The notes under the pieces were generated by a model. That model searched no databases. It was not told where the DNA came from and was given only the letters and a program-made list of their open reading frames with translations. From NCBI GenBank assembly GCA_034359265.1, contig CP136896.1:66475501-66539500 (forward strand): a stretch of DNA of 64,000 nucleotides, given 5' to 3'. The translations under genes were made by a program, and so were the position numbers. The stretch's first letter is position 1. Every line of letters starts with the position of its first letter. Below are positions 9,816-21,600 of the stretch, piece after piece. Source of the stretch: Canna indica (lineage: Eukaryota > Streptophyta > Magnoliopsida > Zingiberales > Cannaceae).

Positions 9816-10949
9816 CGAAAGAGTGGCTCAATGATATATGGCTCCAAGACTAGAGTTTTCCACTTTTAAGTTCACAAAGAATGCAAGGATCAAGCCAAAT
9901 AATAGCTCAAGATATCAATAAGTGGGAAAAGGAAAAGCCAATTTCAAGTATATATAGAGTTTCAAGGAAAATAGATCGCAAATGGTAGTCGTTTAATAAC
10001 CGAAAAATTAATTGTCATAGAAACCTAACTTTAGTTACAGTCTTGACTTTAATTTTCTTAGGTTTCGTGTATCAAAATTGATCAATCGAGTGGATTGCAC
10101 AAACATTGAAAAATTGCTCTAATGAATTAGATAAAGTCTATAAAAATATATTACTCAATAAATATATAGATTTTTTTTACAAATTTACTATATGTTGAAG
10201 TTGATGGTCGAATGCTTGTGCAATACTAATAGGAAACTCAAACATACATATAAACTTGTATTATCAAATTAAAATGTGCGCTCGTCCGCACTAATTAGTT
10301 GCCGCTCTTCACCCTAACTCAGGAATTAAATTAATTTTTATCCTCTTTTCATTTTAATTTCTCTAAGATAGATCGAGTTGACGAAAACAAACAAAACAAA
10401 TATTGGTCGCTGTCAGCTTTGAAGTTTGAAGAGCGACTCCGCAGTCCGCATCTCTCTTCACGTCACTAGCACGTGCATAATCATTTGCTAAATATTCCCG
10501 CACGTGTCGATCATTACCAGGTCAAGAACGCAAGGATATGTATATATATAATTTTTGCCATTTTTTTTCCAGAAAGATCAAATATTTATTAGTTAGTGTC
10601 AACATTGAATGGAAATTAATTCCGTGGACTTTTGGAAAGTTTAGAATTAAGACTAATATCGAACTACTCAACAAATTAAAAATATTAAAGAACAAAGATA
10701 TATATGAACATATAATATAACAATTATTGTATTTTGTACAATATAATATAACATACTTTGATATGATTTTATTATAATCGTAAAACTACATTTTACATTA
10801 TATTATCGAATTAATATTGTAATTACATATACATTATATAACAGGTGTGATAAGACTATTATTATTATTATTATTATAGTAGTTTATATGAAATATGATT
10901 TTTTACATAAATTATATGACTACTTTAATTAGTATGAAAATGTTTTTTT
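9816..10949. other. AT-rich intergenic DNA, no gene seen
   Basis: No convincing exon or RNA gene on either strand. Two CACGTG-like or GCACGTG motifs lie near 10470-10505, but without a nearby gene they are not interpretable. Confidence 0.5.
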
Positions 10950-11935
10950 TTAAAACGGTAAAATGACGTCGCAAACGACGCTAACAGTAACAATTAATTA
11001 AGAGCATAACACGTCATCAATGAGTTGCCAAAGAAAAATATGATAAGATGTGTTTTTGCCCCTGAACTTTAGTAAAATGTGCGAAAATATCACTAGAAAT
11101 TTTTTTAGCCCAATATGCCCCCAAACCACCAAAATTAGTCTGAAAATGCCCTTTTGAGGATGATAAAGTGACATGATAAACGATGCTAACAACAACCAAT
11201 GAGAGCACGACACGTCATCAATAAGTTGTAAAAAATGAGCACAACACGATAAAGCCTCCATCACACAACCACGATAACTTCTCCTCTGATCTAAGACATA
11301 CTTCGCGTTAGCACCGATGTCGTATGTCTTAGATCATAGGAGAAGATATTGCAGTTAGCACCCGTGATGACACGACAAATGACAAATAGTGACGACATCG
11401 CAAACAGTGACAATACGACAAACGACAAACGATGCTAACGTGAAGTATATCTTAGATCGGAGGATAAGTTATTGCGATTGTGGGATGGAGGCTTGGTGTT
11501 AGCACCGTTTGCCGTATCGTGTCGTGCTCATTTTTGATAACTCATTGATGACATGTCGTGCTATCATTGATTGTCGCTAGGACCATTTGCCACATCACTT
11601 TATCGTCCCAAGAAAGGGCATTTCTACACTAATTTTGATGGTTTGGGGACACATTGGGCTCAAAAAAATTTAAAGGCATTTTCGCACATTTTACTAAAGT
11701 TCAAAGGTAAAAACACTCATTATCATATTTTTCCTTGACAACTCATTGATGACGTGTCATACTCTCAATTGTTATCGTTAGCATTGTCACCATGTCATTT
11801 TACCATTCCAAAAAAGATAATTTTCACACTAATTTTGATGATTTGGGGGCATATATATTAGGCTCAAAAGAATTTCTAAGAATATTTTTGCGCCTTTTGC
11901 TAAAATTTAGGGGCAAAAAATCCTTTATCCCTAAT
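10950..11935. mobile_element. foldback (long inverted repeat) element
   Basis: The left arm (about 10950-11310) and right arm (about 11440-11815, inverted) share long blocks such as ACACGTCATCAATGAGTTG, ACTTTAGTAAAATGTGCG and CTAATTTTGGTGGTTTGGGG-type sequence. The loop is about 130 bp, rich in ACGACAAACGA. An additional partial copy in right-arm orientation follows at 11745-11935. No coding sequence. Probably a MULE-type or other foldback MITE; no clear target duplication found. Confidence 0.8.
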
Positions 11936-13600
11936 TTTTGTATGGCATGAGAATGCTTCAAGGCTTTTGTTATGACTTAAGTAGCAACTTAACTCGCTTC
12001 CCAGCTCGTTACGGATGTCATCTATGTCAACTCGGGCCAACTTAACTTCTCTTTTTCCGCACGAGGAGGAATTAGAAATGTCATACGGCTACTTTTTGTA
12101 GTAATTCATTTACATGATTCCGTGATTTTTGATATTATATTTCGCAATGAAATTTAAAATTTCAATTTAACTCCAGGCCTAGTTGAAAACAAAATCTAAT
12201 GCTAGCAAGTGTTCGTAAAAATATGTCATATTTAATTTTAAAAAATGATAAGTGAAAAAAAATGAGATAAAATCTATTTAAAATATTTCATATTTAAAAT
12301 TCATTATATAATTTATTTTTGTAATGAAATACTTTTAAAGATGAACAAAAATATACAACAACGCTCGAAAAATATACAATTAATTACAAAAAGTGTTTAA
12401 TTGTAAAAATAAATTATATAACAAATTCTAAAAATTTGCATCACGTCCCTTAAAAATTTTACTCTTCAAGCCGGTTCCAATGATATACAATTTGCTGAAA
12501 ACAAATTTAATATGAATAAGTTATAATTTTTTAATCCGATATTCTTTTTTAGAATTTTTTCAGTGTTGTAAATCATTTTTAAAAATTAATTGCATGTTTT
12601 TTGAGTGTCGTTACATATTTTGTTGTCGTTGTTGCATTTTTTAGTTCAACTCCAAAGTATTTAATTGCTAAAATAAATCATATAATGAATTTTAAAAATA
12701 CGCAAATAATCTAAAAATTCACATAATTTCATAAAAAAATTAAGATCTATCCATTTTTCTTCCACGTATGAATTCGTCAGCCACACGAGTATCGTTTTCT
12801 TTCACGTCAGCAAATTTGACGAGGCCCTTGACGAATTAGTAGATAACATACGGATGCAAACTATGTGAATTTATAGGCAAAAAAATTTTATAGATTTTAA
12901 ATTTTATAAAATTATATAAATTTTTAGGCTATTTACCCTAATTATAATTACACCACATATTACTTTTAGCAAATCTAATAACAATATCATACTCACTTTT
13001 AAATTATTTAATTAATAAAAAAACATTTTAGTTAATATTTTATTTTAAAACCTTGACTAAATTTATATTTTTATTTTATTATTATAAATCATAATAAATT
13101 ATAATAGTTAATATTTTTATCATTTTAAATATATTTTTTTATCATTTTAAAATAAATTATAATATCATTAGAAATACCCGTGATCAAATATTATAATATT
13201 ATTTATTAGAGTAAAATATAATATGTGAAAAGATTATAAAATAACATAAATATATATTTATATTATAAGATTATTTTTGTAGTTTTATTTCTATCTCTTA
13301 TGCTAACTAAACAATATAATAGTAACCAAATAATGAAATAATTATTCCGATTTATTCTTGATGTCAACTAAATAAGAAAATATATATTCCATTCAATTTT
13401 TTATTCACATTCATTATTTATTCTTTTTCATCGTATATTTAATTACTCCTTAAGACCCTTATATACATTATAAGATTATTAAATGATATTGTGAAAAAGA
13501 AAAATATTCCAAATGGGTATTCAATACTAAAATATTTTAGGATTTTTTGTATGGATGATTTATTCCTATTTCATATTTATAGAACTAATTACGGAAAAAA
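11936..13600. other. AT-rich intergenic DNA
   Basis: Low-complexity A/T sequence. Short direct similarities (for example AATGAATTTTAAAAAT-type stretches around 12290-12430 and 12660-12700) suggest decayed repeats. No gene or RNA feature can be supported. Confidence 0.5.
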
Positions 13601-13635
13601 CGCGGTTGCACCAAAGCCAATGCTGCTCCAGTCAC

Positions 13636-13713
13636 GGGCAGCATGCGCTGGCTCCCTCCAGGGTCGTGCACGACTACTCGTGCCCTGGGGGAAGGTCTCA
13701 GCGCATGCTGCCC
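13636..13713. repeat. GC-rich perfect-stem hairpin
   Basis: GGGCAGCATGCGCTG at 13636-13650 is exactly inverted at 13699-13713. In between, CCAGGG (13658-13663) pairs with CCCTGG (13683-13688), and TCGTGCACGA (13664-13673) is a palindrome. The surroundings (13450-13600) are about 75% AT. It could be a MITE remnant or a small-RNA precursor. It matches no miRNA I can recall. Confidence 0.7.
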
Positions 13714-14360
13714 CATGATTAGAACAACACTAGTTTCGATCGGTCACGGTTCATCAAAGTTTTGTCCATTAAGATCCTGATGTTAAATGCCAACCTCTTA
13801 TAGTATAGATTATATCATTGTGTAAGACTGGATCGTTAATTATTAGGTAATGACCTCAAGCATGCATCAAACTCCAAATTAAATTAAGGAGCATACACCA
13901 CAATAATAATAGTAATAAATAAACACGAGTTTGGTGACCTGAAATCCCATGATAACATGATGCATGCTGTAGCTTATAATCGGTCAGCTTAATTATATAC
14001 AAAATTACAAAGGCATTTGTTCTGCACAATATGACTAATGGGAATCAAATTCAAGGCAAAGAAACAAAAAAACAGGTAATTCATGGATATTATTGAAAAT
14101 AAAAAAATTAATTCTTTTATTAGGCCGACCAAATTGATGACAAGGATTTTGTTCCATTTTTTTCTCCATGTGCTCGATCATTGTTGCCCTTCGACGCTCT
14201 TCTTTACTCGGTCTCGGTGAATAAATCGTAACGCAATCTTGATTGCTCGATGAGACACACCGGCCGAGGCAGGCAATGCACCACAGTCGTGCCTCGATAT
14301 AGCGACTTAAGTCGCGACGCGTTATCTTTTTCCCAGCTCCGTCCCCCTCTCCCAGTCTCC

Positions 14361-14370
14361 CTATATAAAG
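14361..14370 (+). promoter_or_regulatory. TATA box of the CYP94B gene
   Basis: CTATATAAAG lies 77 bp upstream of the start codon, which places a transcription start near 14395. A pyrimidine-rich CTTCTTC leader typical of plant 5' UTRs follows. An ATG at 14377 in another frame probably lies upstream of the transcription start. Confidence 0.75.
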
Positions 14371-14446
14371 CGCAGTATGACTTCCTCTCTCTTCACTCAT
14401 ACACTCGACGGATCTCGAACATTGCTTCAGCTTCTTCTTCACTGCC

Positions 14447-16273
14447 ATGGCTTTTCCCATCTCCTCTCTTCCTCTTCTTCTGTTCTCCTTCTTCTTCTTG
14501 CTCTTACTGACGTTGCACCAGTTAATTCTCATGCTATCTTCTTCTTCTTCTTCTTCTTCTTCTTCTTCTTCTTCCTGTTATGGCCCCAAAACGTACCCTC
14601 TCATTGGATGCCTGATTCCGTTCTATGAGAACAGGCACAGGTTGTTGGATTGGTTCACCGAACTCCTAGCCGCCTCGCCGTCGCAAACCTTCGTCCTGCG
14701 CCGCCTCAGCGCTCGCCGGACCATCGTCACGGCCAACCCCGACAACGTCGAGTACATCCTCAAGACTAACTTCCCCAACTATCCCAAGGGCCAGCCATTC
14801 ACGGAGATCCTCGGCGACCTCCTCGGGTGCGGCATCTTCAACGCCGACGGCGAGCTCTGGCACACCCAGCGCAAGCTCGCCAGCCACGAGTTCAGCACAC
14901 GCTCGCTCCGCGAGTTCGTCGTCAACGCGCTCGAGCACGAGACGGGAGCGCGGCTGCTCCCGATCCTCTCCTCGGCGTGCGCCGCCCGGCGCGCCGTCGA
15001 CGTTCAGGAGCTGCTCCGCCGATTCGCCTTCGACGCCGTGTGCCGGGTCTCGCTCGGAACGGACCCGGGATTCCTCGACGCCGCGCTGCTGGCGTCGCCG
15101 CTCGCGGACGCCTTCGAGGTCGCGTCCGCCATCAGCGCCCGGCGCGGCGCGGCGCCGGTGTTCGCGGTGTGGAAGGCAAAGCGCGCGCTCGGGATCGGCT
15201 CCGAGGCGCAGCTCCGCGAGGCGGTGAGGCTCGTCCATGGATCGATCAACGAGATCATTACGGCGAGGAAGAAGGAGATCGAGGAGGGCGTGCAGCACAG
15301 CGATCTCCTGTCGAGGCTCATCGCCGGCGGCCACAAAGACGAGGTAGTTCGCGATATGGCCATCAGCTTCGTGATGGCCGGGAGGGACACGACGTCCGCC
15401 GCCCTAACTTGGTTCTTCTGGCTGCTGTCGCACCACCACGAAGCGGAAGCGGAGGTCGTCAAGGAGGCGAAGAAAGCCAAAGGCCGATTGGATTACCATG
15501 CGCTCAAAGACATGAAGGTCTTCTATATTTTCCATCGAATTAAGTTTTTTCAAATATTTTAAATTTATTATCTTAATATAATTAAAACACAAAAATGGCC
15601 ATTTTTATTGTATTAATTATATTTTTAAAAATAAAAATATTCTTAAAATACATGTACAATTCTATAATTAACCTCAAGTAATATTTTTAAAAATGCTCTA
15701 AATATAATGAATTTTGAAGATATAAAGCATGTGATAAATTTGTCATTTTAATTTTGTTTCATAATATTTCATCTAAAAATATAATATAATACTTTTATAT
15801 TAATTGTTAATCAATAGGTGTTGGAAGCATGCCTCTGCGAGAGCATGCGGCTGTACCCGCCGGTGGTGTGGGACTCCAAGCACGCGGCCGGCGACGACGA
15901 GCTGCCCGACGGGACGCGGGTCAAGAAGGGCGACCGGGTGACGTACTTTCCCTACGGGATGGGGAGGATGGAGAAGCTGTGGGGGAAGACCTGCATGGAG
16001 TTCGAGTTCCGGCGGTGGCTGTCGGCGAGCGGGGAGCTGGTGCGGGAGTCGCCGTACAAGTTCGCGGTGTTCCAGGCCGGGCCGCGGGTGTGCCTGGGGA
16101 AGGAGATGGCGTTCGTGCAGATGAAGTACATTGCGGCGGCGGTGCTCCGGGAGTTCAAGCTGAGGAGGGAGGAGGGGGCGGTGGAGCAGACGCCGGCCTT
16201 GGTGCCGCTGTTGACCGCCCACATGGCCGGGGGGTTGCGGATGGTGGTAGAGAAAAGGAAAGAAGTGGATTAA
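14447..16273 (+). CDS. CYP94B: cytochrome P450, CYP94B type (fatty-acid/JA-Ile omega-hydroxylase family)
   Basis: Two exons, 14447-15517 and 15818-16273, joined in phase 0 (AAG|gtcttc ... aatag|GTG), give 508 residues, normal for the family. The start is chosen for its GCCATGG context. An N-terminal hydrophobic anchor (residues 8-30) is followed by 13 serines (31-43). Visible P450 signatures are the I-helix AGRDTTS near residue 311, ESMR (ExxR) near 365, and heme-binding FQAGPRVCLG near 442-451. Blocks such as QRKLASHEFSTRSLREFV and VWKAKRALGIGSEAQLREA favour CYP94B, whose Arabidopsis members hydroxylate jasmonoyl-isoleucine at C-12 on the ER; substrate here is inferred. Oddities: an AT-rich 300-bp intron in a family I recall as mostly intronless, and the PERF-region proline replaced (EFEFRRW). 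Exons are strongly GC-rich. Confidence 0.9.
14537..14575 (+). repeat. TCT microsatellite coding for 13 serines
   Basis: Twelve TCT plus one TCC codon directly after the membrane anchor of the P450. Being a trinucleotide repeat, it can change length without breaking the frame. Confidence 0.95.
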
Positions 16274-17201
16274 TTAATTATATATATATATGACTGAATA
16301 AATTATAAATATAACATAATATTAATTCTATACATAATTAATAATTGCATGGGGCATCCATATATGCGTCTAGATCTCATTAAGTCGAGTCAAATGGCCC
16401 TTGTAACATGATTTCTAATAATGCTCTAAAATTAGAAGATAATTAGGATTAATTAAGTAGGATTATGTAATTATCTTATTATAATATTTATTAATTATAT
16501 ATAAATGTACTTATTTTTTCTTTTTGCTTATATAAATTACTCAGGAGAAAATGAGAAAATTAATGATGAAGAGCTAATAGAAACTAATGGTCAACCACCG
16601 CCGAAATATAAGCTTCATCAAAGGCTCCGTTGGTTGCTGAATTGTCGACGGTGATACATACCACGACGGCAAACACCGCTGCAACAACCCATTGCAGAAG
16701 AGTGCATTGCTAATTATAACATGCGATGGTCAATGTGGCTGTCACAAATAACTTATCAGCGATGGTGCTAGCGATCGTTGATGATATGTAATAATCAACG
16801 ACGAGTGCTAGAGTATCTGCGATTAATATCTCATTTTAAATTGTTAGACCTACTAATTTCATAAGCGTGTCAAATTTAATTTTTTCTATGCAATAAAATG
16901 CATATATGAGCAGTTAAGAACTTTGATTAAAGTCTCAATTTAGTCCTATGCACATCATGAGTATATTGGATATTGTGTTAGTTTATAAGGTTGGATGAAT
17001 GTATTATACCATCAAAATATTATTTAAGTATTAGGTTAATGATTAAGGCCTAAAACGTTAATAATTTATTTCTGAGTATTGAAGTAAAATCTAGTTCTTG
17101 ATTTATTGAGAGAGCCGATGTAAGAAAAGTCTGCCAACAAATACCATAAAGTATTTATGTTTTTGCCAACCAATCATAATTTTTTTTATAATTTTACAAA
17201 A

Positions 17202-17237
<36 letters not shown>

Positions 17238-17475
17238 TAATTTTGAGAATTCCAATATTTTTCAAAATTATCCAAATTTATTAATTTTGTTAAATTGTAT
17301 ATGAATTTACAAAACTGGCTTCAAGTCATTGTGAAAGATCATCATCAGTCGTCGAATTTGTTACTCATCGTCATCGAAGACTACTACGAGACTGCCGCAA
17401 TTGCTGTTGGGCCCACTATCGATGGGCTTTCTACGGCCCATCATTTAGCTTTTAGTTTCTCGATCGTCACTATTC
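16274..17475. other. intergenic DNA between CYP94B and snurportin
   Basis: AT-rich, with a (TTA)n tract near 17203-17230. An ORF at 17295 reaches into the next gene in another frame and is not credible. No repeat with clear ends was seen. The P450 terminator region is here but no single signal stands out. Confidence 0.5.
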
Positions 17476-17478
17476 GCA

Positions 17479-17512
17479 AGAGAGAGAGAGAGGGAGAGAG
17501 AGAGAGAGAGAG
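17479..17512 (+). promoter_or_regulatory. (GA)n tract just before the snurportin start codon
   Basis: About 16 GA units, with one GG interruption, end two bases before ATG at 17513. GA tracts are common in plant 5' UTRs and bind GAGA-type (BBR/BPC) factors. A regulatory role is inference only. Confidence 0.6.
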
Positions 17513-18599
17513 ATGTCGCCACCGGAAGTCCGCCGCTCGATCAAGCGCTGGAGCGTGTCCGATCAGCAGCGGCGTCGGGAGATCGCCCTGGTCCGCCAGG
17601 CGCAGCAGCGGTCCGACTCCCAGAACCGTGCCCGCCGCCTCGCCTCCTCCGTCCTCTCCCTACCCTCCTCGCCAGAACAACCACTTCCTGATGAAGTCGT
17701 CCTGCCGGAGGCGGATATGGAAGAGAACGAGGCGCACTCCGTTGAGCCCGAGGCGCCGATGAGGGACCTGAACGTAGTGCAGGCCTCAAAGCTCAAGGGG
17801 CGGGAGGCTCGTCAGTGGTTCGCGCGCCAGCTCATGCTTCCGGAGTGGATGATCGATGTTCCTCCTCATCTTGATCGCGACTGGTGAGTGCTTTTATCTT
17901 CTATTTTGGAATTAGTAATTTCGGGAAACCGGTGGGTTGTCTCATTTGCGTTTAATCACCCTGCTAAGATTTCTCCTGTTCTGTTTCGATTTTAAATGCT
18001 CTGAAAATATGCATTCTCTCAACGAGTTTGGTTACCAGGGGTCGGGATTCATATGAATCTGTCAAGTTTCTTAAGGATGGATGAAAATCTTTACAACAGA
18101 GAGATTTTACCTTTTCTAGTTTCTCTTCTAATGAGAATAAGATAACAGAAGCTGAGTTATATTTACCCAAATGTTTGAGGTTACCTACATGGTTCTTTTG
18201 AGACGACTGATCTTTGTTGAGTTCAATTTGTCAGTGAACTTAATCCTCCCCTACCTCTACTACCACCCAACTTGAGTGGTGAACCTCTCTCATCGTACAA
18301 AAAATCAACTAATGGATGAAATGCAAGTTCTCTTGGGACTAAGAAGGGCTCTTCATTAAGTAGACCAGTACTAATGTACTATATTAGTCTGGGCATATCG
18401 GTTTTTGAAATAGGGAATGAACCTCTTGCAACTTATATAAGCCAATCACATTCACTCATATAACATGACAACCATATCAACATCGCTGATGTAGTTCAGC
18501 ATCACAATCTTTGGAGCTAAGAAGTCCATAGGAAATATTCTTTAAAGTTCAACTTTATAACAAAGCAGATGTGCTTTGCTGTTTTTCTTAGCTGCATGG

Positions 18600-18646
<47 letters not shown>

Positions 18647-21600
18647 TATCGCTACTGTCCAAAACACTGGTGCAGTAGTGCATTTTTTATATCAATAAAG
18701 ATTAGCTGATCATTCTCATTTTTTAAGCTTTTCTTTAAGGTGTCTTTGCAATTACGTATCTTATTGCTTGTCATCATTGAGTTTTTCTGTAAGTTACATT
18801 ACCCAAAAAAGCAATCAGAAGGTTTCCTGAATTGCTTCATCACTCTATGAAGCTTTTTAACTATCTGATTTAGGACTTGAGAAATATTTTTGTAGGTATG
18901 TCTTTGCTAGACCTGCTGGAAACCGGTGCTTTGTTGTTTCCTCTAATGGTACAACCATTAGTAGGCTCCGGAATGGATCTGTTCTGCATCACTTTCCTTC
19001 TTCCTTGCCTAATGGCTCCAGGACAAGAGACGTCTCAGGCCCTGCAAGTTCCTATTGTATACTGGATTGCATATTTCACGAGGTTAGACAGCATTTTGTA
19101 GATTGGCAAGTGTAACTTTCAACGGCACATTAGTTCTTGACATGATTGTTTCCACTCAGAAATGTTTTTAATCTTTCTTCAGCTGCCATTTACATTTTAG
19201 GTTATAATTTGCAGCCGGATCAAACATACTATGTGATTGATATGGTCTGTTGGAGAGGGTACCCGCTGTATGATTGTACTGCAGAATTCAGATTCTTTTG
19301 GCTGAACTCTAAGCTTGCAGAGTCTGGAGCTTGCAATCCTCCATCAACATACCACAAATACAGATTTAGTGTTGTCCCTATTTATGATTGTGACCAGGCA
19401 GGTCTACATGCAGCATATTCTAGTGTTATGCCTTATATGAAAGATGGGTTACTGTTCTACAACAAGTAAGTTTATATTCTTTGTTTATTATATTGAATGA
19501 TGTCTACTTGTTTTTCATAGATATATTCTATTAGGAGCATAGCTGCACTTTCACATTTACGTTATCACCCTTTACAACCTAAAGTTGCTTTCCACTTCAA
19601 GTTCCTTATATATGTGAAATTGCTAAACACCCATGCTTTATTTCAACCTTTTCAAGTAATTTTGTTTATGGATTTTGTTGCATTCTTTTCATCTTTTGAA
19701 AATGCTTCTTGCCGTTCTTGCGTTGGTAGGGCGCCCTTTGACCAATTATATTGCTTAAAATTTTCTCATTGTATCGTGAATTGATTCTCATTTTAGAGCA
19801 TATAGCAATTATTTATGTCATTAGAGCAAAGCGAGTGATTGTTGCCTCTGATTTGTTTTCACATAATTCTCATATGGACTATCCTTTCTATTTGCTGGTG
19901 GGATTGGTTTTTTATCTATTCCCTTGTTTTGTCACTTAAAAAATTCTATTTTGGTATATAGGCATGACAATATGAAAAGAACTATGTCTTGAAGTTGAAG
20001 ACTTATAATTTTCACCCTTCTCTTTCTCAGGCATGCACATTATCAAACTGGGAATACACCTTTAACTCTAGTGTGGAAGGACAACTGTTGTAGCCAGTAT
20101 TTTCTTGATACAGACAGCAAAGGATTGGTTCCAACTCAGCAACAGGTTCAGAATGCCTGCATCTTTTGACTATTATCACATAATTTGGTTTCTGAATGCT
20201 TGTTTTTAGAAGAAAAGTTTCTTTACGAACTTATAGCTTATTTCAATGAGATGGTACCGGTTTTGAGTTTTCTGCTTGGAGAATAGGAATAATTGCTCTT
20301 GAGAAATTGTTGTTAGCACCATGATAATCATATTTTAAGTGCAACTTTTTAGTGAGGCGTTCGTAAGGTGGTTTAGTACTTTAGTTGGATTATTTTTTTC
20401 CAGCCTGTTCAGAATAAGGACGCTAACATATATTTATGCACAAAAAAAACCCTGACAGAAAGGGTCAACTTTTCCGTGGCCATTTGGGTACTTTTGCTAT
20501 TCTTATTTGAATGTTGCTTGGTTTATTTAGACATAGTGACCTTTTCTTTTTCTTTCATGCTAATAATAGTAGACAAATAATTTGATAGGTATATCTTTTG
20601 GATTATGCCTGATCTTTTCTCCCAAAGCTAAGAGAAATCATGCACAAATATTTATTCATCCCTCTATATGTTTTCTATTAAACGACTTAATAAATAAATA
20701 GATCCTATAGTGGATCTTCTAGTTCCAACCATAAGAACAAACTAATTCTCAAGAGTATTTATCTTATTCTTCAGTCCATGGTGCTTTCTTACTGTCATAT
20801 AATGACTTAGTACTTCTCTAATTAGAGGGAAAAAATTGAATACCTCCTGTGATTGACTGATTGTACTGAAAAATGTTCTCCATTCATTTGATGTTTTTTA
20901 AAAATTCTCATCATTTTGTTAAATAAACTAATTAGCCATACTAGCCGTTTGATCTTTTGAATTCTTCTAAAACCTTTGTAAGAACATATCGGGTAGCACA
21001 CCTTACCTATGGCTGCTCTCTTGGAAGCTTCTTTTCTCTAGCTTTACTAAGAAGAAATCTACTAGTATTTCATCTTTATAGCTTGTATCTTTATGCATGT
21101 TCATTAGATAAATTTGTAAAAATAATTATGTATTCTTGATCACCATGGCTTATATAACTTATAGAACTGTAATATAGAAGTGTCCTTGATAGAGATTTTG
21201 CATGATAATTCATAGAATGAAGAATTAATAAATAGAAGCGTCATATGAACCAGAATAAGTCATTTATATGAGCGTTAAATTTCATTTGGTGTCCAACTTA
21301 TTCTACAACTTAAGCTATTAGGAAGGGACCCATTCTATTTATTTATAACACTTGCCCTCACACGTGGGTGGGCAAACTAAACTAGACTGACACGAGTCCA
21401 ACACGTGCATTGATGATTTCTAATAGATAGAAGTTTCTAAGTGACCCCACACCGAATGAGTGGGGAGTAGTGAGGGAGAATGGAATTAAAAGATTTTTTC
21501 ACCGTTCATAATCTATTGAAGACATCACAAGCAGTGATCTCATAGCTATTTTGGTAATTTGCATATTATTTCCTGATGCTTATTTTGTCGGATGCCTTTG

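Noticed and set aside
13636..13713. Possible miR160 or miR164 precursor
   Set aside because: CTGGCTCCCT recalls part of miR160, and the 3' arm slightly recalls miR164 star, but neither mature sequence is present and the opposite arm does not fit.
14666..15543. Long ORFs on the opposite strand and other frames of the P450 exon
   Set aside because: They are by-products of the high-GC third codon positions of the P450. Their translations are Arg/Ala-rich without domains.
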